NCBI RefSeq assembly: GCF_000227745.2
Contig: NC_018012.1
Location: 3,655,412-3,719,411, forward strand
Length of the DNA stretch: 64,000 nucleotides
Direction: 5' to 3'
From: Thiocystis violascens DSM 198
GTDB taxonomy: Bacteria; Pseudomonadota; Gammaproteobacteria; Chromatiales; Chromatiaceae
Shown here: positions 1 to 9,143 of the stretch, one piece after another
Position numbering within the stretch: the first letter of the stretch is position 1
Layout: every line of letters starts with the position of its first letter
Made by a program: the position numbers and the translations under genes
The notes under the pieces: model-generated
The model's database searches: none
The model's input: only the letters and a program-made list of their open reading frames with translations
Told to the model about the DNA's origin: nothing

Positions 1-958
1 CCAGCGTTTCACCCTGACCACCAGCATTCAGGATACCCCGGTCAGTCTGCCCGACGGCAACAAACGCTGGGAGCCGAAAAACTACGACCGCCGGGTCAAT
101 GGCTCGGTGCCGCTCTCCGACGCGCTGGCCCGTTCGCTGAATCTGGCGACGGTGAATCTCGGGCTCAGTGTCGGGGTGAAAAAGGTTGCCGAGACGCTCT
201 ATCAGCTCGGGGTGCAGCGGAAGATCCGGGTCGTCCCCTCGCTGTTGCTGGGCTCGGTGTCCATGTCGCCGCTCGAAGTGGCGCAGATGTATCAGACCAT
301 CGCGGCGAGCGGCTATCGAGCGCCGCTGCGGGCGATTCGCGAGGTCGTGGATGCCCGGGGTCAGCCGCTGAACCGCTATCCGCTCGCGGTCGAGGCGGTG
401 GTCGACCCCAAGGCCGCCTATCTCACCACCTGGGCCCTGCAGCGGGTGGTGACCCATGGAACCGCCCGCTGGCTGGGGGAAAAATTGCCGGAAGGCATGA
501 CGATGGCGGGCAAGACCGGCACCACCGACGACATGCGCGACAGTTGGTACGCCGGCTTTTCGGGCGACAAGGTTGCCGTGGTCTGGGTCGGCCGCGACGA
601 CTATCAGCCCATGGGGCTCGCCGGCGGCACCGGCGCGTTGCGGGTGTGGGGCGATTTCATGCTGGCGCTGCCCAATGAGCCGCTGTCCGAGTTCCCGCCC
701 GATGGCGTCGTGATCGCGAATGCCTGCGGGCGTTCGAATGTGCCCTACATCGGCGACAGCGCATCCCGCTGCGGCAGCAACGGTGGCGGAAACGCCAGCA
801 AGCGACCCGGTCAGGGTGGTGGCGCTGGCGCGGAGACGGCCGCTCAAACCGTCGAGGAACCAGTCGCCGAGCGTGAGCCGCCGCCCCCCGCGCCAACGCC
901 AAAACCGCCTCAGCCAGCGAGCGGCAAAAATCTGTTCATGAGCGATTTTTACAATTAA
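1..958 (+). CDS. mrcB: Penicillin-binding protein 1B, C-terminal part (5' end outside window)
   Basis: This is the transpeptidase part of a bifunctional peptidoglycan glycosyltransferase/transpeptidase of the inner membrane, which polymerises and cross-links the cell wall. The frame is open from base 2, so the gene enters from the left. The KTGTT box at about residue 170 of the fragment (base 512), the RSLN segment before it and the WVGRD segment after it match PBP1B rather than PBP1A. The last 70 residues are a Pro/Ala/Gly-rich tail beyond the conserved domain, ending in an aromatic FMSDFYN. The catalytic Ser and the glycosyltransferase domain lie upstream of the window. A lipoprotein gene follows on the same strand after about 115 bp. 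Confidence 0.93.
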   Translation, partial: QRFTLTTSIQDTPVSLPDGNKRWEPKNYDRRVNGSVPLSDALARSLNLATVNLGLSVGVKKVAETLYQLGVQRKIRVVPSLLLGSVSMSPLEVAQMYQTIAASGYRAPLRAIREVVDARGQPLNRYPLAVEAVVDPKAAYLTTWALQRVVTHGTARWLGEKLPEGMTMAGKTGTTDDMRDSWYAGFSGDKVAVVWVGRDDYQPMGLAGGTGALRVWGDFMLALPNEPLSEFPPDGVVIANACGRSNVPYIGDSASRCGSNGGGNASKRPGQGGGAGAETAAQTVEEPVAEREPPPPAPTPKPPQPASGKNLFMSDFYN

Positions 959-1074
959 ACCGCACCCAGCGCGGTCTACGATGTTTTTGGATTGGAGCAA
1001 CCTCGGCAGCATCGGCGACTGTCGGAGTGGGCGCGGTTTAAGACGACATGACATTCACTTTGCGATCAAGAACC

Positions 1075-2076
1075 ATGATGGATATATCGACCAGACTGCC
1101 GACGATTCTGATGGCCGCGGTTGGCTTGACTGCCTGCGCCATGGAACCCCGCGAGGGACCGCCCGCACCGGTGGTTCAGGTAGCGCCACGTTTGCCGGCG
1201 GAACCGGTCGCAGCACCCGCGCCCGAGACAATCCGCCAGACCGCGCCGACACCAAAACCCGCCGCGCCGGTCAAAGCCAAAACCACGCTGTACGCCTACC
1301 GGGATCCCGGCGCGCCACCCGAGCCCGAGCCGGCTGACCCGCCAGCATCCGATCCGACGCCAGCAGCCCCCGCAGTCGGGGCTGCGCCCGTCAAGCCCGC
1401 CGCACCCAGGACGGTCCAGGGTGCGCCAACGCCGACGCCAGACGCGAAGCCCGCACCGGCCAAACCCGCCGTGCCAGCCAAACCGGCGACCCCATCGATT
1501 GCGCGGACCGCGCCAAAACCACCCGAAGCCGCGCCGTCCGCCCCCAGAAAGCCCATTCCGACTCCGCCAGCGACACCGGCCCCCGCGCCGACCGTGGCGA
1601 AGGCCGAACCTGCGCCCAGGCCGACGCCAACCCCCGCGCCAACGGTGGCGAAGGTCGAGCCCGCGCCGCCGAGAGTCGCCCCGCCAGCGCCGGAGCAACC
1701 GACGGTCAAGGCGACTCCGCCCGCGCCCGCCGCTCCGCCCATCGCCGCGCCGAGCCTGCCGCCAGCCGCGCAGGCGCTGGCCAGTCAGGCGGAACAGCAG
1801 CGTCAGTCCGGCGACTATGCCGGCGCAGCCGCCTCGCTGGAACGTTCGCTGCGGATCGCCCCGCGCGAGGCCTATCTCTGGAATCGTCTCGCGCGGGTGC
1901 GCATGGAGCAGGGGCAGGGCAGTCAGGCGGGGAATCTCGCGGCGCGTTCCAACGATCTGGCGGGCGCGAACGCCGTCGTCAAGAAGGATAACTGGCGCAT
2001 TATCGCCGAATCCAAGCGCCGCGCCGGCGATACCTCGGGGGCCGCCGAGGCGGATCGCCGCGCGGGCGCGGATTGA
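1075..2076 (+). CDS. Putative TPR-containing lipoprotein with long Pro/Ala linker
   Basis: Predicted outer-membrane or periplasmic lipoprotein. The N-terminus is a short signal peptide ending in a lipobox (LTAC). About 200 residues of low-complexity Pro/Ala/Lys sequence with repeated APAPT-like words follow, then a C-terminal tetratricopeptide-like pair of helices (QALASQAEQQRQSGDY ... LWNRLARVRMEQGQ). This resembles accessory lipoproteins encoded beside mrcB in gammaproteobacteria, which suggests a cell-wall synthesis role, but that is inference. An ATG at 1048 is an alternative start; 1075 or 1078 gives a more normal signal peptide. The next gene starts about 40 bp downstream. The exact family is not recognised. 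Confidence 0.75.
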   Translation: MMDISTRLPTILMAAVGLTACAMEPREGPPAPVVQVAPRLPAEPVAAPAPETIRQTAPTPKPAAPVKAKTTLYAYRDPGAPPEPEPADPPASDPTPAAPAVGAAPVKPAAPRTVQGAPTPTPDAKPAPAKPAVPAKPATPSIARTAPKPPEAAPSAPRKPIPTPPATPAPAPTVAKAEPAPRPTPTPAPTVAKVEPAPPRVAPPAPEQPTVKATPPAPAAPPIAAPSLPPAAQALASQAEQQRQSGDYAGAAASLERSLRIAPREAYLWNRLARVRMEQGQGSQAGNLAARSNDLAGANAVVKKDNWRIIAESKRRAGDTSGAAEADRRAGAD

Positions 2077-2115
2077 CCGGCCCCATGGCGGTTCGGTCCC
2101 CGATGTTTGCGCCCC

Positions 2116-4038
2116 GTGTCTGATCTGTCACCGATTTTTGGCCCCGACGGGGTGCTCGCCGAACGGGTGCCCGGCTTCCGCTACCGGGCGCAGCAGCAGG
2201 CGATGGCCGAGCGGATCGCCGCCATTATGGACACTGGCGGCGTCCTGATCTGCGAGGCCGGCACCGGCACCGGCAAGACCTTCGCGTATCTGGCCCCGGC
2301 GCTGCTGTCCCGACGCAAGGTGCTGATCTCCACCGGCACGCGCAATCTTCAGGATCAGTTGTTTCATCGCGATCTGCCGTTGATCCGGGAGGCGCTCGGC
2401 CTGCCGGTATCGAGCGCGCTGCTGAAAGGCCGCGCCAATTATCTCTGCCGTCATCGGCTCCATCTGCTGCTGGATGACCCCGGCCACCTCTCCCCCGAAC
2501 TGCGTCACCATCTCCAGCAGGTGCGCGACTGGTCCACGTCCACCCGGCGTGGCGACATCGCCGAGTTGCCGCTCCCCGAGGATGCCCCGATCTGGCCCGA
2601 GGTCACCTCGACCAGCGACAACTGTCTCGGTCAGGACTGCCCGGACTGGCAGGGCTGCCATCTGGTCGCCGCCCGCCGCGAGGCCCAGGCGGCCGATGTA
2701 GTGGTCGTCAATCATCATCTGCTGTGCGCCGATCTGGCGCTCAAGGACGAGGGGTTCGGCGAGATTCTGCCGGGCGCCGACTGCTTCGTGATCGACGAGG
2801 CGCACCAGCTTCCCGACACCGCGTCGAACTTCTTCGGTATCTCGCTCAGTAGCCGTCAACTGTTGGATCTGGCGCGCGACACCGAACTCGAAGCGCGCCG
2901 CGAGGCGGGCGATGTCCCGGAACTGCCCGAGCGCGCCGGCAAACTGCGCCGCGCGGTGCAGGATGCGCGGCTCGGGTTGGGCGATGCGGATCGCCGCGGT
3001 CCCTGGCGCGAATTCGCCGGCGATCCGGGCGTTCAGCGGGCGCTGGAAACGCTCGAACGCCGCTTGTCTTCATTGGCCGAGGCGCTCAAGGCGATGTCGG
3101 GCCGGGGCAAGGGACTGGATGCCTGCCTGGCGCGGGCCGGGGATCAGCGGGAGCGTCTGCATACCCTGGTGGCCAGCGAGCCCGAGGACGCCGTGCGCTG
3201 GTTCGAGACCCTGGGGCGCGGTTTCCGGCTGCATCAGACTCCGCTGGAGGTTGCCGAGGTCTTTCGCGAGCAGATCGGCCAGGAGCGCACCGCCTGGATC
3301 TTCACCTCGGCCACCCTCGCGGTCGGCCACGATTTCGGGCATTTCGCCCGCCAGCTCGGCATCGAGGAGGCCCAGACCGAACGCTGGGAAAGCCCCTTCG
3401 ACTACCCCAATCAGGCGCTCTGGTTCGTCCCGCGCGGTCTGCCGCCGCCGTCCGATCCCGACTATAACCGGCAGGTGCTCGAACTGGCCCAGGAGGTGAT
3501 CGGCTACAGCCGTGGGCGCGCCTTTCTGCTCTTCACCAGTCACCGCGCGCTGCGCGAACTGGCCGCCGGGCTGGAGGGCCGGATCGACTATCCGCTGCTG
3601 ATCCAGGGCAGCGCGCCACGCGCCGAGCTGCTGGAACGCTTTCGCGAACTCGGCAACGCGGTTCTGCTCGGTACCTCAAGCTTTTGGGAAGGCGTCGACG
3701 TGCGCGGCGAGGCGCTGTCCTGTGTCCTGATCGACCGTCTGCCGTTCGCCTCGCCGGGCGATCCGGTGCTGGCCGCGCGCATCGACGCGCTGCGCCAGCG
3801 CGGCGGCAATCCCTTCCGCGACTATCAATTGCCGCAGGCCGTGATCGCGCTCAAGCAGGGCGCCGGGCGTCTGATTCGCGGCAGCGAAGATCGCGGCGTG
3901 CTGGTCGTCTGCGATCCGCGCCTCCTGTCGCGCTCCTATGGCTATACCTTTCTTGACAGCCTGCCGGCGATGGCCCGTACCCGCCAGATCGAGGATGTCC
4001 GGGCGTTTTTTGGCGCGGGGACGGATGCCGGCGGATGA
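2116..4038 (+). CDS. yoaA: ATP-dependent helicase YoaA (DinG/XPD family)
   Basis: Superfamily 2 iron-sulfur DNA helicase involved in DNA repair; E. coli YoaA partners the polymerase III chi subunit. Walker A AGTGTGKT lies at residues 48-55 and a DEAH box at 227-230. Four Cys at 111, 170, 175 and 181 fit the XPD-type 4Fe-4S domain. SSFWEGVD and QGAGRLIRG motifs sit near the C-terminus. The whole 640 residues align by eye with E. coli YoaA, including the N-terminal FGPDG...PGF start. GTG at 2116 is preferred because it gives the family's usual N-terminus; TTG at 2107 is possible. Neither has a clear Shine-Dalgarno sequence. Confidence 0.93.
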   Translation: MSDLSPIFGPDGVLAERVPGFRYRAQQQAMAERIAAIMDTGGVLICEAGTGTGKTFAYLAPALLSRRKVLISTGTRNLQDQLFHRDLPLIREALGLPVSSALLKGRANYLCRHRLHLLLDDPGHLSPELRHHLQQVRDWSTSTRRGDIAELPLPEDAPIWPEVTSTSDNCLGQDCPDWQGCHLVAARREAQAADVVVVNHHLLCADLALKDEGFGEILPGADCFVIDEAHQLPDTASNFFGISLSSRQLLDLARDTELEARREAGDVPELPERAGKLRRAVQDARLGLGDADRRGPWREFAGDPGVQRALETLERRLSSLAEALKAMSGRGKGLDACLARAGDQRERLHTLVASEPEDAVRWFETLGRGFRLHQTPLEVAEVFREQIGQERTAWIFTSATLAVGHDFGHFARQLGIEEAQTERWESPFDYPNQALWFVPRGLPPPSDPDYNRQVLELAQEVIGYSRGRAFLLFTSHRALRELAAGLEGRIDYPLLIQGSAPRAELLERFRELGNAVLLGTSSFWEGVDVRGEALSCVLIDRLPFASPGDPVLAARIDALRQRGGNPFRDYQLPQAVIALKQGAGRLIRGSEDRGVLVVCDPRLLSRSYGYTFLDSLPAMARTRQIEDVRAFFGAGTDAGG

Positions 4039-4219
4039 GTTGTTTCAACTGAGTCAGGCCACGATAGAATTTTCAAATAAATTGATAAAACGCAATCGTC
4101 AGAGCCGATGCGGCCCATCAATCTAAACGATTTTATGTGGTTATTTGATATCGCTAATCTACACGCACTCCTGAACGAGGCCATCCACCGAACATCACTG
4201 ACACACTTGGAGCATTCGC

Positions 4220-4873
4220 ATGACTAACGAATCCAACGTCGCCCCCGCCATGCCGCGTCTCAACGAAGCCGCGCCAGCGTTCGATGCGCCCACCACCCAT
4301 GGCCGCAAGACCCTGGAAGACTATCGCGGAAAGTGGCTGGTGCTTTTCTCGCACCCGGCCGATTTCACCCCCGTGTGCACCACCGAGTTTATGGGTTTTG
4401 CGCGTCGGCACGCGGATTTTCAGGCGATCGATTGCGACCTTCTGGGACTATCGATCGACAGTCATTACAGCCACGTTGCCTGGGTGCGCAACATCAAGGA
4501 AAAATTCGACGTCGAAATCGGCTTCCCGATCATCGCCGATCTGTCGATGCAGGTCGCCAAGGCTTACGGGATGATCCAGCCAGGCGCGAGCGACACCTCC
4601 GCAGTCCGGGCGACCTTTGTGATCGACCCCAATGGCGTGCTGCGGGCCATGCTCTACTACCCGATGAGCAACGGTCGCTCCATCGACGAGATTCTGCGTC
4701 TGGTCAAGGCCATGCAGACCTCCGAAACGCATAAGGTCGCGACCCCCGAGAACTGGCAGCCGGGCGACAAGGTTATCGTCCCGCCGCCGGGCACCGTGGC
4801 AGAGGCCAACGCACGGGTCGCCGCTGGCGAGCACGAATGCGTGGACTGGTACTTCTGCAAGAAGTCGCTCTAA
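4220..4873 (+). CDS. Peroxiredoxin, Prx6 (1-Cys) type
   Basis: Thiol peroxidase that reduces hydrogen peroxide and organic hydroperoxides in the cytoplasm. The peroxidatic Cys53 lies in the conserved FTPVCTTE context. The protein has the long Prx6-type C-terminal dimerisation domain, with a terminal WYFC segment. Its length of 217 residues is normal for the family. The gene stands alone: about 180 bp of relatively AT-rich sequence precedes it and a strong terminator follows within 30 bp, so it is probably a monocistronic stress gene. No OxyR site was recognised. Confidence 0.93.
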   Translation: MTNESNVAPAMPRLNEAAPAFDAPTTHGRKTLEDYRGKWLVLFSHPADFTPVCTTEFMGFARRHADFQAIDCDLLGLSIDSHYSHVAWVRNIKEKFDVEIGFPIIADLSMQVAKAYGMIQPGASDTSAVRATFVIDPNGVLRAMLYYPMSNGRSIDEILRLVKAMQTSETHKVATPENWQPGDKVIVPPPGTVAEANARVAAGEHECVDWYFCKKSL

Positions 4874-4901
4874 ACGGACGCGATTCGACCTGATGAGGGA
4901 A

Positions 4902-4928
4902 AGCCCCGGCCCAGGCCGGGGCTTTTTT
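4902..4928 (+). terminator. Rho-independent terminator of the peroxiredoxin gene
   Basis: A perfect 10-bp GC-rich inverted repeat (AGCCCCGGCC / GGCCGGGGCT) with a minimal CA loop is followed directly by six T. It sits 29 bp after the peroxiredoxin stop and 26 bp before the end of the convergent hrpA gene. Confidence 0.9.
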
Positions 4929-4953
4929 GCGCATGGAGGTGCTTCAGTCGAGT

Positions 4954-7900
4954 TCACAACCCCAACTCGCGCCACCGTGTCCGAATGCGTTTGACCGAGA
5001 CTGGAACGGCGGTCCCGAGCTGCTGGGCGAAGAGCGCGACGCGCAGTTCCTCCAGCAGCCAGCGAATCTCGTCCAGGCGCGGATCCGCGTCGGCGTCGCT
5101 CAGGGTGCGCTGACGCTCCGCCACGCGCTTGCGCCAGCTTGACTGGATCTCGTCCATGTCGGCCATCCATTGCCGGTCCCTGTCGGGGGCATACGTCAGG
5201 CGTCCCAGCCGCTGATCGATCGCCTTGAGATAGCGCGGATAGTCCTTGAGATGCGCGAAAGGGACGCGCTGCGGGAAGCCGCGAAAGATCAGCGCGTCCA
5301 GTTGCGCCTGGATGTCCAGTACGGAGGGCATCCAGTTGACCTGGGTGATACTGGCGAGACGCTGGCGCAGATCCTGATAGGCCGCGAGGATGCCGCCGAT
5401 CAGCTTGCACACCTCGGTCACGGTGGGAAAGAGGCGATCCTTGCGCTCGGCCAAGCGCTGTTCAAAGACCGCTTGAGTGCGGATGGGCGGCAGCCCTTCG
5501 AGGAAGGTCAAGTCAAGGATGAGCGCGATCAGTTCGTCGGCCAGATCCGGCTCCTTGTTCGGCTGGCCCTTGGTCGGGCTTCCGGGCCCCAGCGCCGGCG
5601 ATCCGTCGCGATTTTTCGCGTTGGGTGCCCTGGCATATTGCAGTCGCATCCGATCCAGATCCGTCAGTTGCCGGCGCACCTGGCGCAGATCGGCCCCGAG
5701 ATGCAGCATGACGAGTCGCCGCAGTCCAGCGCGCTGCGCCGCCGCGGCGCTCTCCGCCGAATCCAGAATCCGAATGGCGACACGGTCGCCGCAGTCGACC
5801 AGCGCCGGATAGCCGCGCAGCCGGATGCCGGCGCGGGTCAGATCGACCTGTTCGGGCAGATCGCCGAAGGTCCAGCGGGTGATGTCTTCGCGTTCGAGCG
5901 GGCTGGATGACTGCTGGCTAAAACCCTGCCGACCCTGGCCGCCGAACTGGCGCTTGAGCTGAATCGGATCGTCGCCGACCGCGAGCGGTTTACCAGTGTC
6001 GTCCACTAGCCGAATCTTCATGCGCAGGTGCTCGGGGATGACGGACGGATCCCAGGCATCCTCCGGCACCTGGATGCCGGTCATGGCCTTCAACGCCTCG
6101 GACAGCGCCTGGACCAGCGGTCGGTCGGACGGCTTCAGGCGTGCGACCAGCCGGGCAGCGGTGTCGGGGATGGGCACGAAGGTCTTGCGGAGTTGTTTGG
6201 GCAGTCCGCGCAGCAGGGCGACGATGCGTTCCTCGATCAGACCCGGCACCAGCCAGTCGAGCCGTTCGCTGGAGACCTGGTTGATGAGCGGCAGCGGGAC
6301 GACGAGCGTGACGCCGTCGGCGGTGTCGCCGGGCTCGAAGCGGTATTCCAGAGGCAGCGCGGTGGCGCCGACGCGCAGGCTGTCGGGAAAGGATTGCTCG
6401 GTGACGTCCGCCGCCTCGTGGAGCATGAGGTCGGACATGCGCATGTGCAGGAGTTTTGGCTCCGCGCGCGTGGCCTGACGCAGCCACTTCTCGAACTGAG
6501 GGGTCGAGTAAATGCCCGTCGGCACGCGGTCGGCGTAGAAGGTGTAAATGGCCTCCTCGTCCACCAGGATGTCGCGCCGTCGCGACTTGGCCTCCAGGTG
6601 ACGGACGTACTCGATCAACTCGCGATTGTGACGCCAGAAGGGCGCGCGGGTCTCGAAATCGCCCTCGGTCAGGGCAAAGCGCAGAAAGATCTCGCGCGCC
6701 TCGGCGGGATTGATGGGGCCATAGTTGACGCGCCGCTTCGGAACCAGCGTCACGCCAAACAGCGTGACCTTCTCGAAGGCCGCGACCTGACCGGACTTGG
6801 CCTGCCAGTGCGGTTCGGAATAGCTGCGCTGGAGCAGATGCCGGCCCGCGTCCTCGATCCAGCCCGGCTGGACCTGGGCCGCGATACGCCCGTACTGGCG
6901 CGTCGTCTCGACCCGCTCGGCGACCACCACCCATTTCGGCGGTTTGGCGAAGAGCGCGGAACTGGGATGAATGAAGAAGCGACCGTTGCGCGCGCCCTGA
7001 AACTCGCGCTCGGCCTCCCGGAAACCGATGTTGCCCAGCAGGCCGGTCAGCAGGGCGCGGTGGATTGCGACAGGGTCAAGGGGCAAGGGGCAAGGGGCAA
7101 GGGAAGACGCGCTTGCCTCGTGCTGGTTTGTTCCTTGTTTCTTGCTCCTCACCTCTTGCCCCTCGCCCCTTGTTCTTCCTTGCCCCTTGTCCCTTGCCCC
7201 TTGACCCTTTTCCGCCCCCTTCCCGATCTCCAACATCTGCTCGCGCAGTTGCGCATGGATGTCGCGCCACTCCTGGACCCGGTTCCAAGAGAGGAAATGG
7301 CGCTGGCAGAGTTTGATAAATTTATTTCGCGACAACTCGTGACGTTCCTTGTCGAGAAAGCGCCAGAGGTTGACGAAGGTGAGAAAATCCGACTCCGGAT
7401 GACGGAAGGTGGCGTGGATTTCGTCGGCGGCCTGCTGTTTGTCGAGCGGACGCTCGCGCGGATCCTGCACGCTCAGCGCCGCCGCGATGATCAGCATCTC
7501 GCCCAGACAGTGATGATCCACGGCGGCGAGCAGCATGCGCCCGATGCGCGGGTCGACGGGGAGGCGTCCGAGCTGCTTGCCGAGCGTGGTCAGATCCCCT
7601 TTGGTATCAAGCGCGCCCAGTTCTTCCAGGGCGCGATAACCGTCCGTGACCAGCCGGGAATCGGGCGGGTCGACGAACGGAAAACGCTCGACGGCCCCGA
7701 AACCGAGCATCTTCATCTGCAGGATGACGGCGGCCAGGTTGGTGCGCGCGATCTCCGGCTCGGTGAAGTCGGCGCGGGACTCGAAATTGTCCTCGCGGTA
7801 GAGCCGGATGCAGACGCCCGAGGCGATGCGCCCGCAACGTCCCTTGCGCTGATTGGCCGATGCCTGCGAAATCCGCTCGACCGGCAGACGCTGGACCTTG

Positions 7901-9069
7901 GTGCGATGGCTGTAGCGGCTGATGCGCGCGAATCCGGGATCGATCACATAATGGATGCCGGGCACCGTGAGCGAGGTTTCGGCCACGTTGGTGGTCAAGA
8001 TGACGCGGCGCGCGCTGTGCGGCTGAAAGATGCGCGCCTGTTCCCGCGGCCCCTGACGGGCGAACAGCGGTAGGATCTCGGTCGCGGGCGGGTGGTGCTT
8101 GCGCAGTGTCTCGGCGGTCTCGCGAATCTCGCGTTCGCCGGAGAGAAAGACCAGCACGTCGCCGCGCCCGACCATTGCCAGTTCGCAGACCGCATCCGAG
8201 ATCGCCTGCTGCATGGCGTCGTCGCGCTCGCCGGCGTGTTCGTCGTCCGCTGGCGGACGGTAGCGGACCTCGACCGGCCAGGTGCGGCCCGAGATTTCGA
8301 CGATGGGCGCGGGCTGGCCGTCGGGTTCGGCGAAATGGCTGGCAAACCGCTGCGGGTCGATGGTCGCCGAGGTGACGATCAGCTTGAGATCCGGGCGGCG
8401 CGGCAGGATGCCGCGCAGATAGCCGAGCAAAAAGTCGATGTTGAGACTGCGCTCATGGGCCTCGTCGATGATGAGCGTGTCGTACTCGGTGAGCAGGCGA
8501 TCCTGCTGGATTTCGGCCAGCAGGATGCCGTCGGTCATCAGCTTGATGCAGGTTTCGGGACGGATTCGGTCATGAAAGCGCACCTTGTAGCCGACCAGAC
8601 TGTTGATCGGATCGCCCCCGCGATCGGTCGCGCTCGCGCCGAGTTCCTGCGCGATTCGGCTGGCCAGGGTGCGCGCGGCGATCCGTCGCGGCTGGGTGTG
8701 CCCGATGCGTCCAGCCAGCCCGCGCCCCAATTCCAGACAGATTTTGGGTAGCTGAGTGGATTTGCCCGAGCCGGTCTCGCCGCACAGCACCACCACCTGA
8801 TGACGAGCGATCAACTCGGCCACTTCGGCGCGGCGCTCGCTGACCGGCAGTTCCTCGGGATACTGGATTCTCGGCACCTGGGCCTTGCGTCGTTCCAGCA
8901 ACGCCTGGGATTGCTGGATGTCCAGCCAGAGTTTGGCCAGACCCTGATCGAAGGGCTGGGCCGCGCTGGCGCGTTTGCGCAACCCGCGCAGACGCGACCG
9001 CAAGGACGGACGGTCTCGAATCAGGCAGCGATCAAGGTCTTGGTCGGACGGGAGTCGGAGTGAATTCAA
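4954..9069 (-). CDS. hrpA: ATP-dependent RNA helicase HrpA
   Basis: DEAH-box RNA helicase that acts on mRNA and rescues stalled or collided ribosomes in E. coli. Walker [10 protein letters not shown] is at residues 97-105. A DEAH box (IIDEAHERS) comes near residue 200, followed by SAT and the QRKGRCGR motif VI, then the winged-helix/OB segments and the long HrpA-specific C-terminus. The protein has 1371 residues against about 1300 for E. coli. The excess is partly explained by a low-complexity Lys/Gly/Gln segment at about residues 621-666, just before the conserved [10 protein letters not shown] block, encoded by an inverted-repeat insertion listed separately. The frame stays open through the insertion, so the gene looks functional. 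It is transcribed convergently with the peroxiredoxin gene. Confidence 0.95.
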   Translation of the reverse strand: MNSLRLPSDQDLDRCLIRDRPSLRSRLRGLRKRASAAQPFDQGLAKLWLDIQQSQALLERRKAQVPRIQYPEELPVSERRAEVAELIARHQVVVLCGETGSGKSTQLPKICLELGRGLAGRIGHTQPRRIAARTLASRIAQELGASATDRGGDPINSLVGYKVRFHDRIRPETCIKLMTDGILLAEIQQDRLLTEYDTLIIDEAHERSLNIDFLLGYLRGILPRRPDLKLIVTSATIDPQRFASHFAEPDGQPAPIVEISGRTWPVEVRYRPPADDEHAGERDDAMQQAISDAVCELAMVGRGDVLVFLSGEREIRETAETLRKHHPPATEILPLFARQGPREQARIFQPHSARRVILTTNVAETSLTVPGIHYVIDPGFARISRYSHRTKVQRLPVERISQASANQRKGRCGRIASGVCIRLYREDNFESRADFTEPEIARTNLAAVILQMKMLGFGAVERFPFVDPPDSRLVTDGYRALEELGALDTKGDLTTLGKQLGRLPVDPRIGRMLLAAVDHHCLGEMLIIAAALSVQDPRERPLDKQQAADEIHATFRHPESDFLTFVNLWRFLDKERHELSRNKFIKLCQRHFLSWNRVQEWRDIHAQLREQMLEIGKGAEKGQGARDKGQGRTRGEGQEVRSKKQGTNQHEASASSLAPCPLPLDPVAIHRALLTGLLGNIGFREAEREFQGARNGRFFIHPSSALFAKPPKWVVVAERVETTRQYGRIAAQVQPGWIEDAGRHLLQRSYSEPHWQAKSGQVAAFEKVTLFGVTLVPKRRVNYGPINPAEAREIFLRFALTEGDFETRAPFWRHNRELIEYVRHLEAKSRRRDILVDEEAIYTFYADRVPTGIYSTPQFEKWLRQATRAEPKLLHMRMSDLMLHEAADVTEQSFPDSLRVGATALPLEYRFEPGDTADGVTLVVPLPLINQVSSERLDWLVPGLIEERIVALLRGLPKQLRKTFVPIPDTAARLVARLKPSDRPLVQALSEALKAMTGIQVPEDAWDPSVIPEHLRMKIRLVDDTGKPLAVGDDPIQLKRQFGGQGRQGFSQQSSSPLEREDITRWTFGDLPEQVDLTRAGIRLRGYPALVDCGDRVAIRILDSAESAAAAQRAGLRRLVMLHLGADLRQVRRQLTDLDRMRLQYARAPNAKNRDGSPALGPGSPTKGQPNKEPDLADELIALILDLTFLEGLPPIRTQAVFEQRLAERKDRLFPTVTEVCKLIGGILAAYQDLRQRLASITQVNWMPSVLDIQAQLDALIFRGFPQRVPFAHLKDYPRYLKAIDQRLGRLTYAPDRDRQWMADMDEIQSSWRKRVAERQRTLSDADADPRLDEIRWLLEELRVALFAQQLGTAVPVSVKRIRTRWRELGL
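7073..7207. repeat. 135-bp inverted-repeat element with CAAGGGG heptads inside hrpA
   Basis: Left arm 7073-7102 and right arm 7178-7207 are 30-bp inverted repeats with one mismatch, built from tandem CAAGGGG heptamers. They are separated by 75 bp that also contain degenerate CTTGCCCC copies. The total length of 135 bp is exactly 45 codons. It encodes a KGQG-like low-complexity insert where HrpA homologues have a short loop. The structure is MITE-like; no transposase is inside. See findings. Confidence 0.85.
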
Positions 9070-9143
9070 GGCGGATCTGGTTTATCGAAGGAGCAAGGGT
9101 TCGGGTTATCTGGAAATGGCATTCGGGTCAGGCCACCCGACAC

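Noticed and set aside
7073..7207. CRISPR-like repeats in hrpA
   Set aside because: Repeats are contiguous heptamers with inverted arms; there are no spacers and no cas genes.
6028..8073. 681-codon open frame antisense to hrpA
   Set aside because: High GC leaves long open frames opposite real genes. The sense frame is a fully conserved helicase and the antisense product has no recognisable domain.
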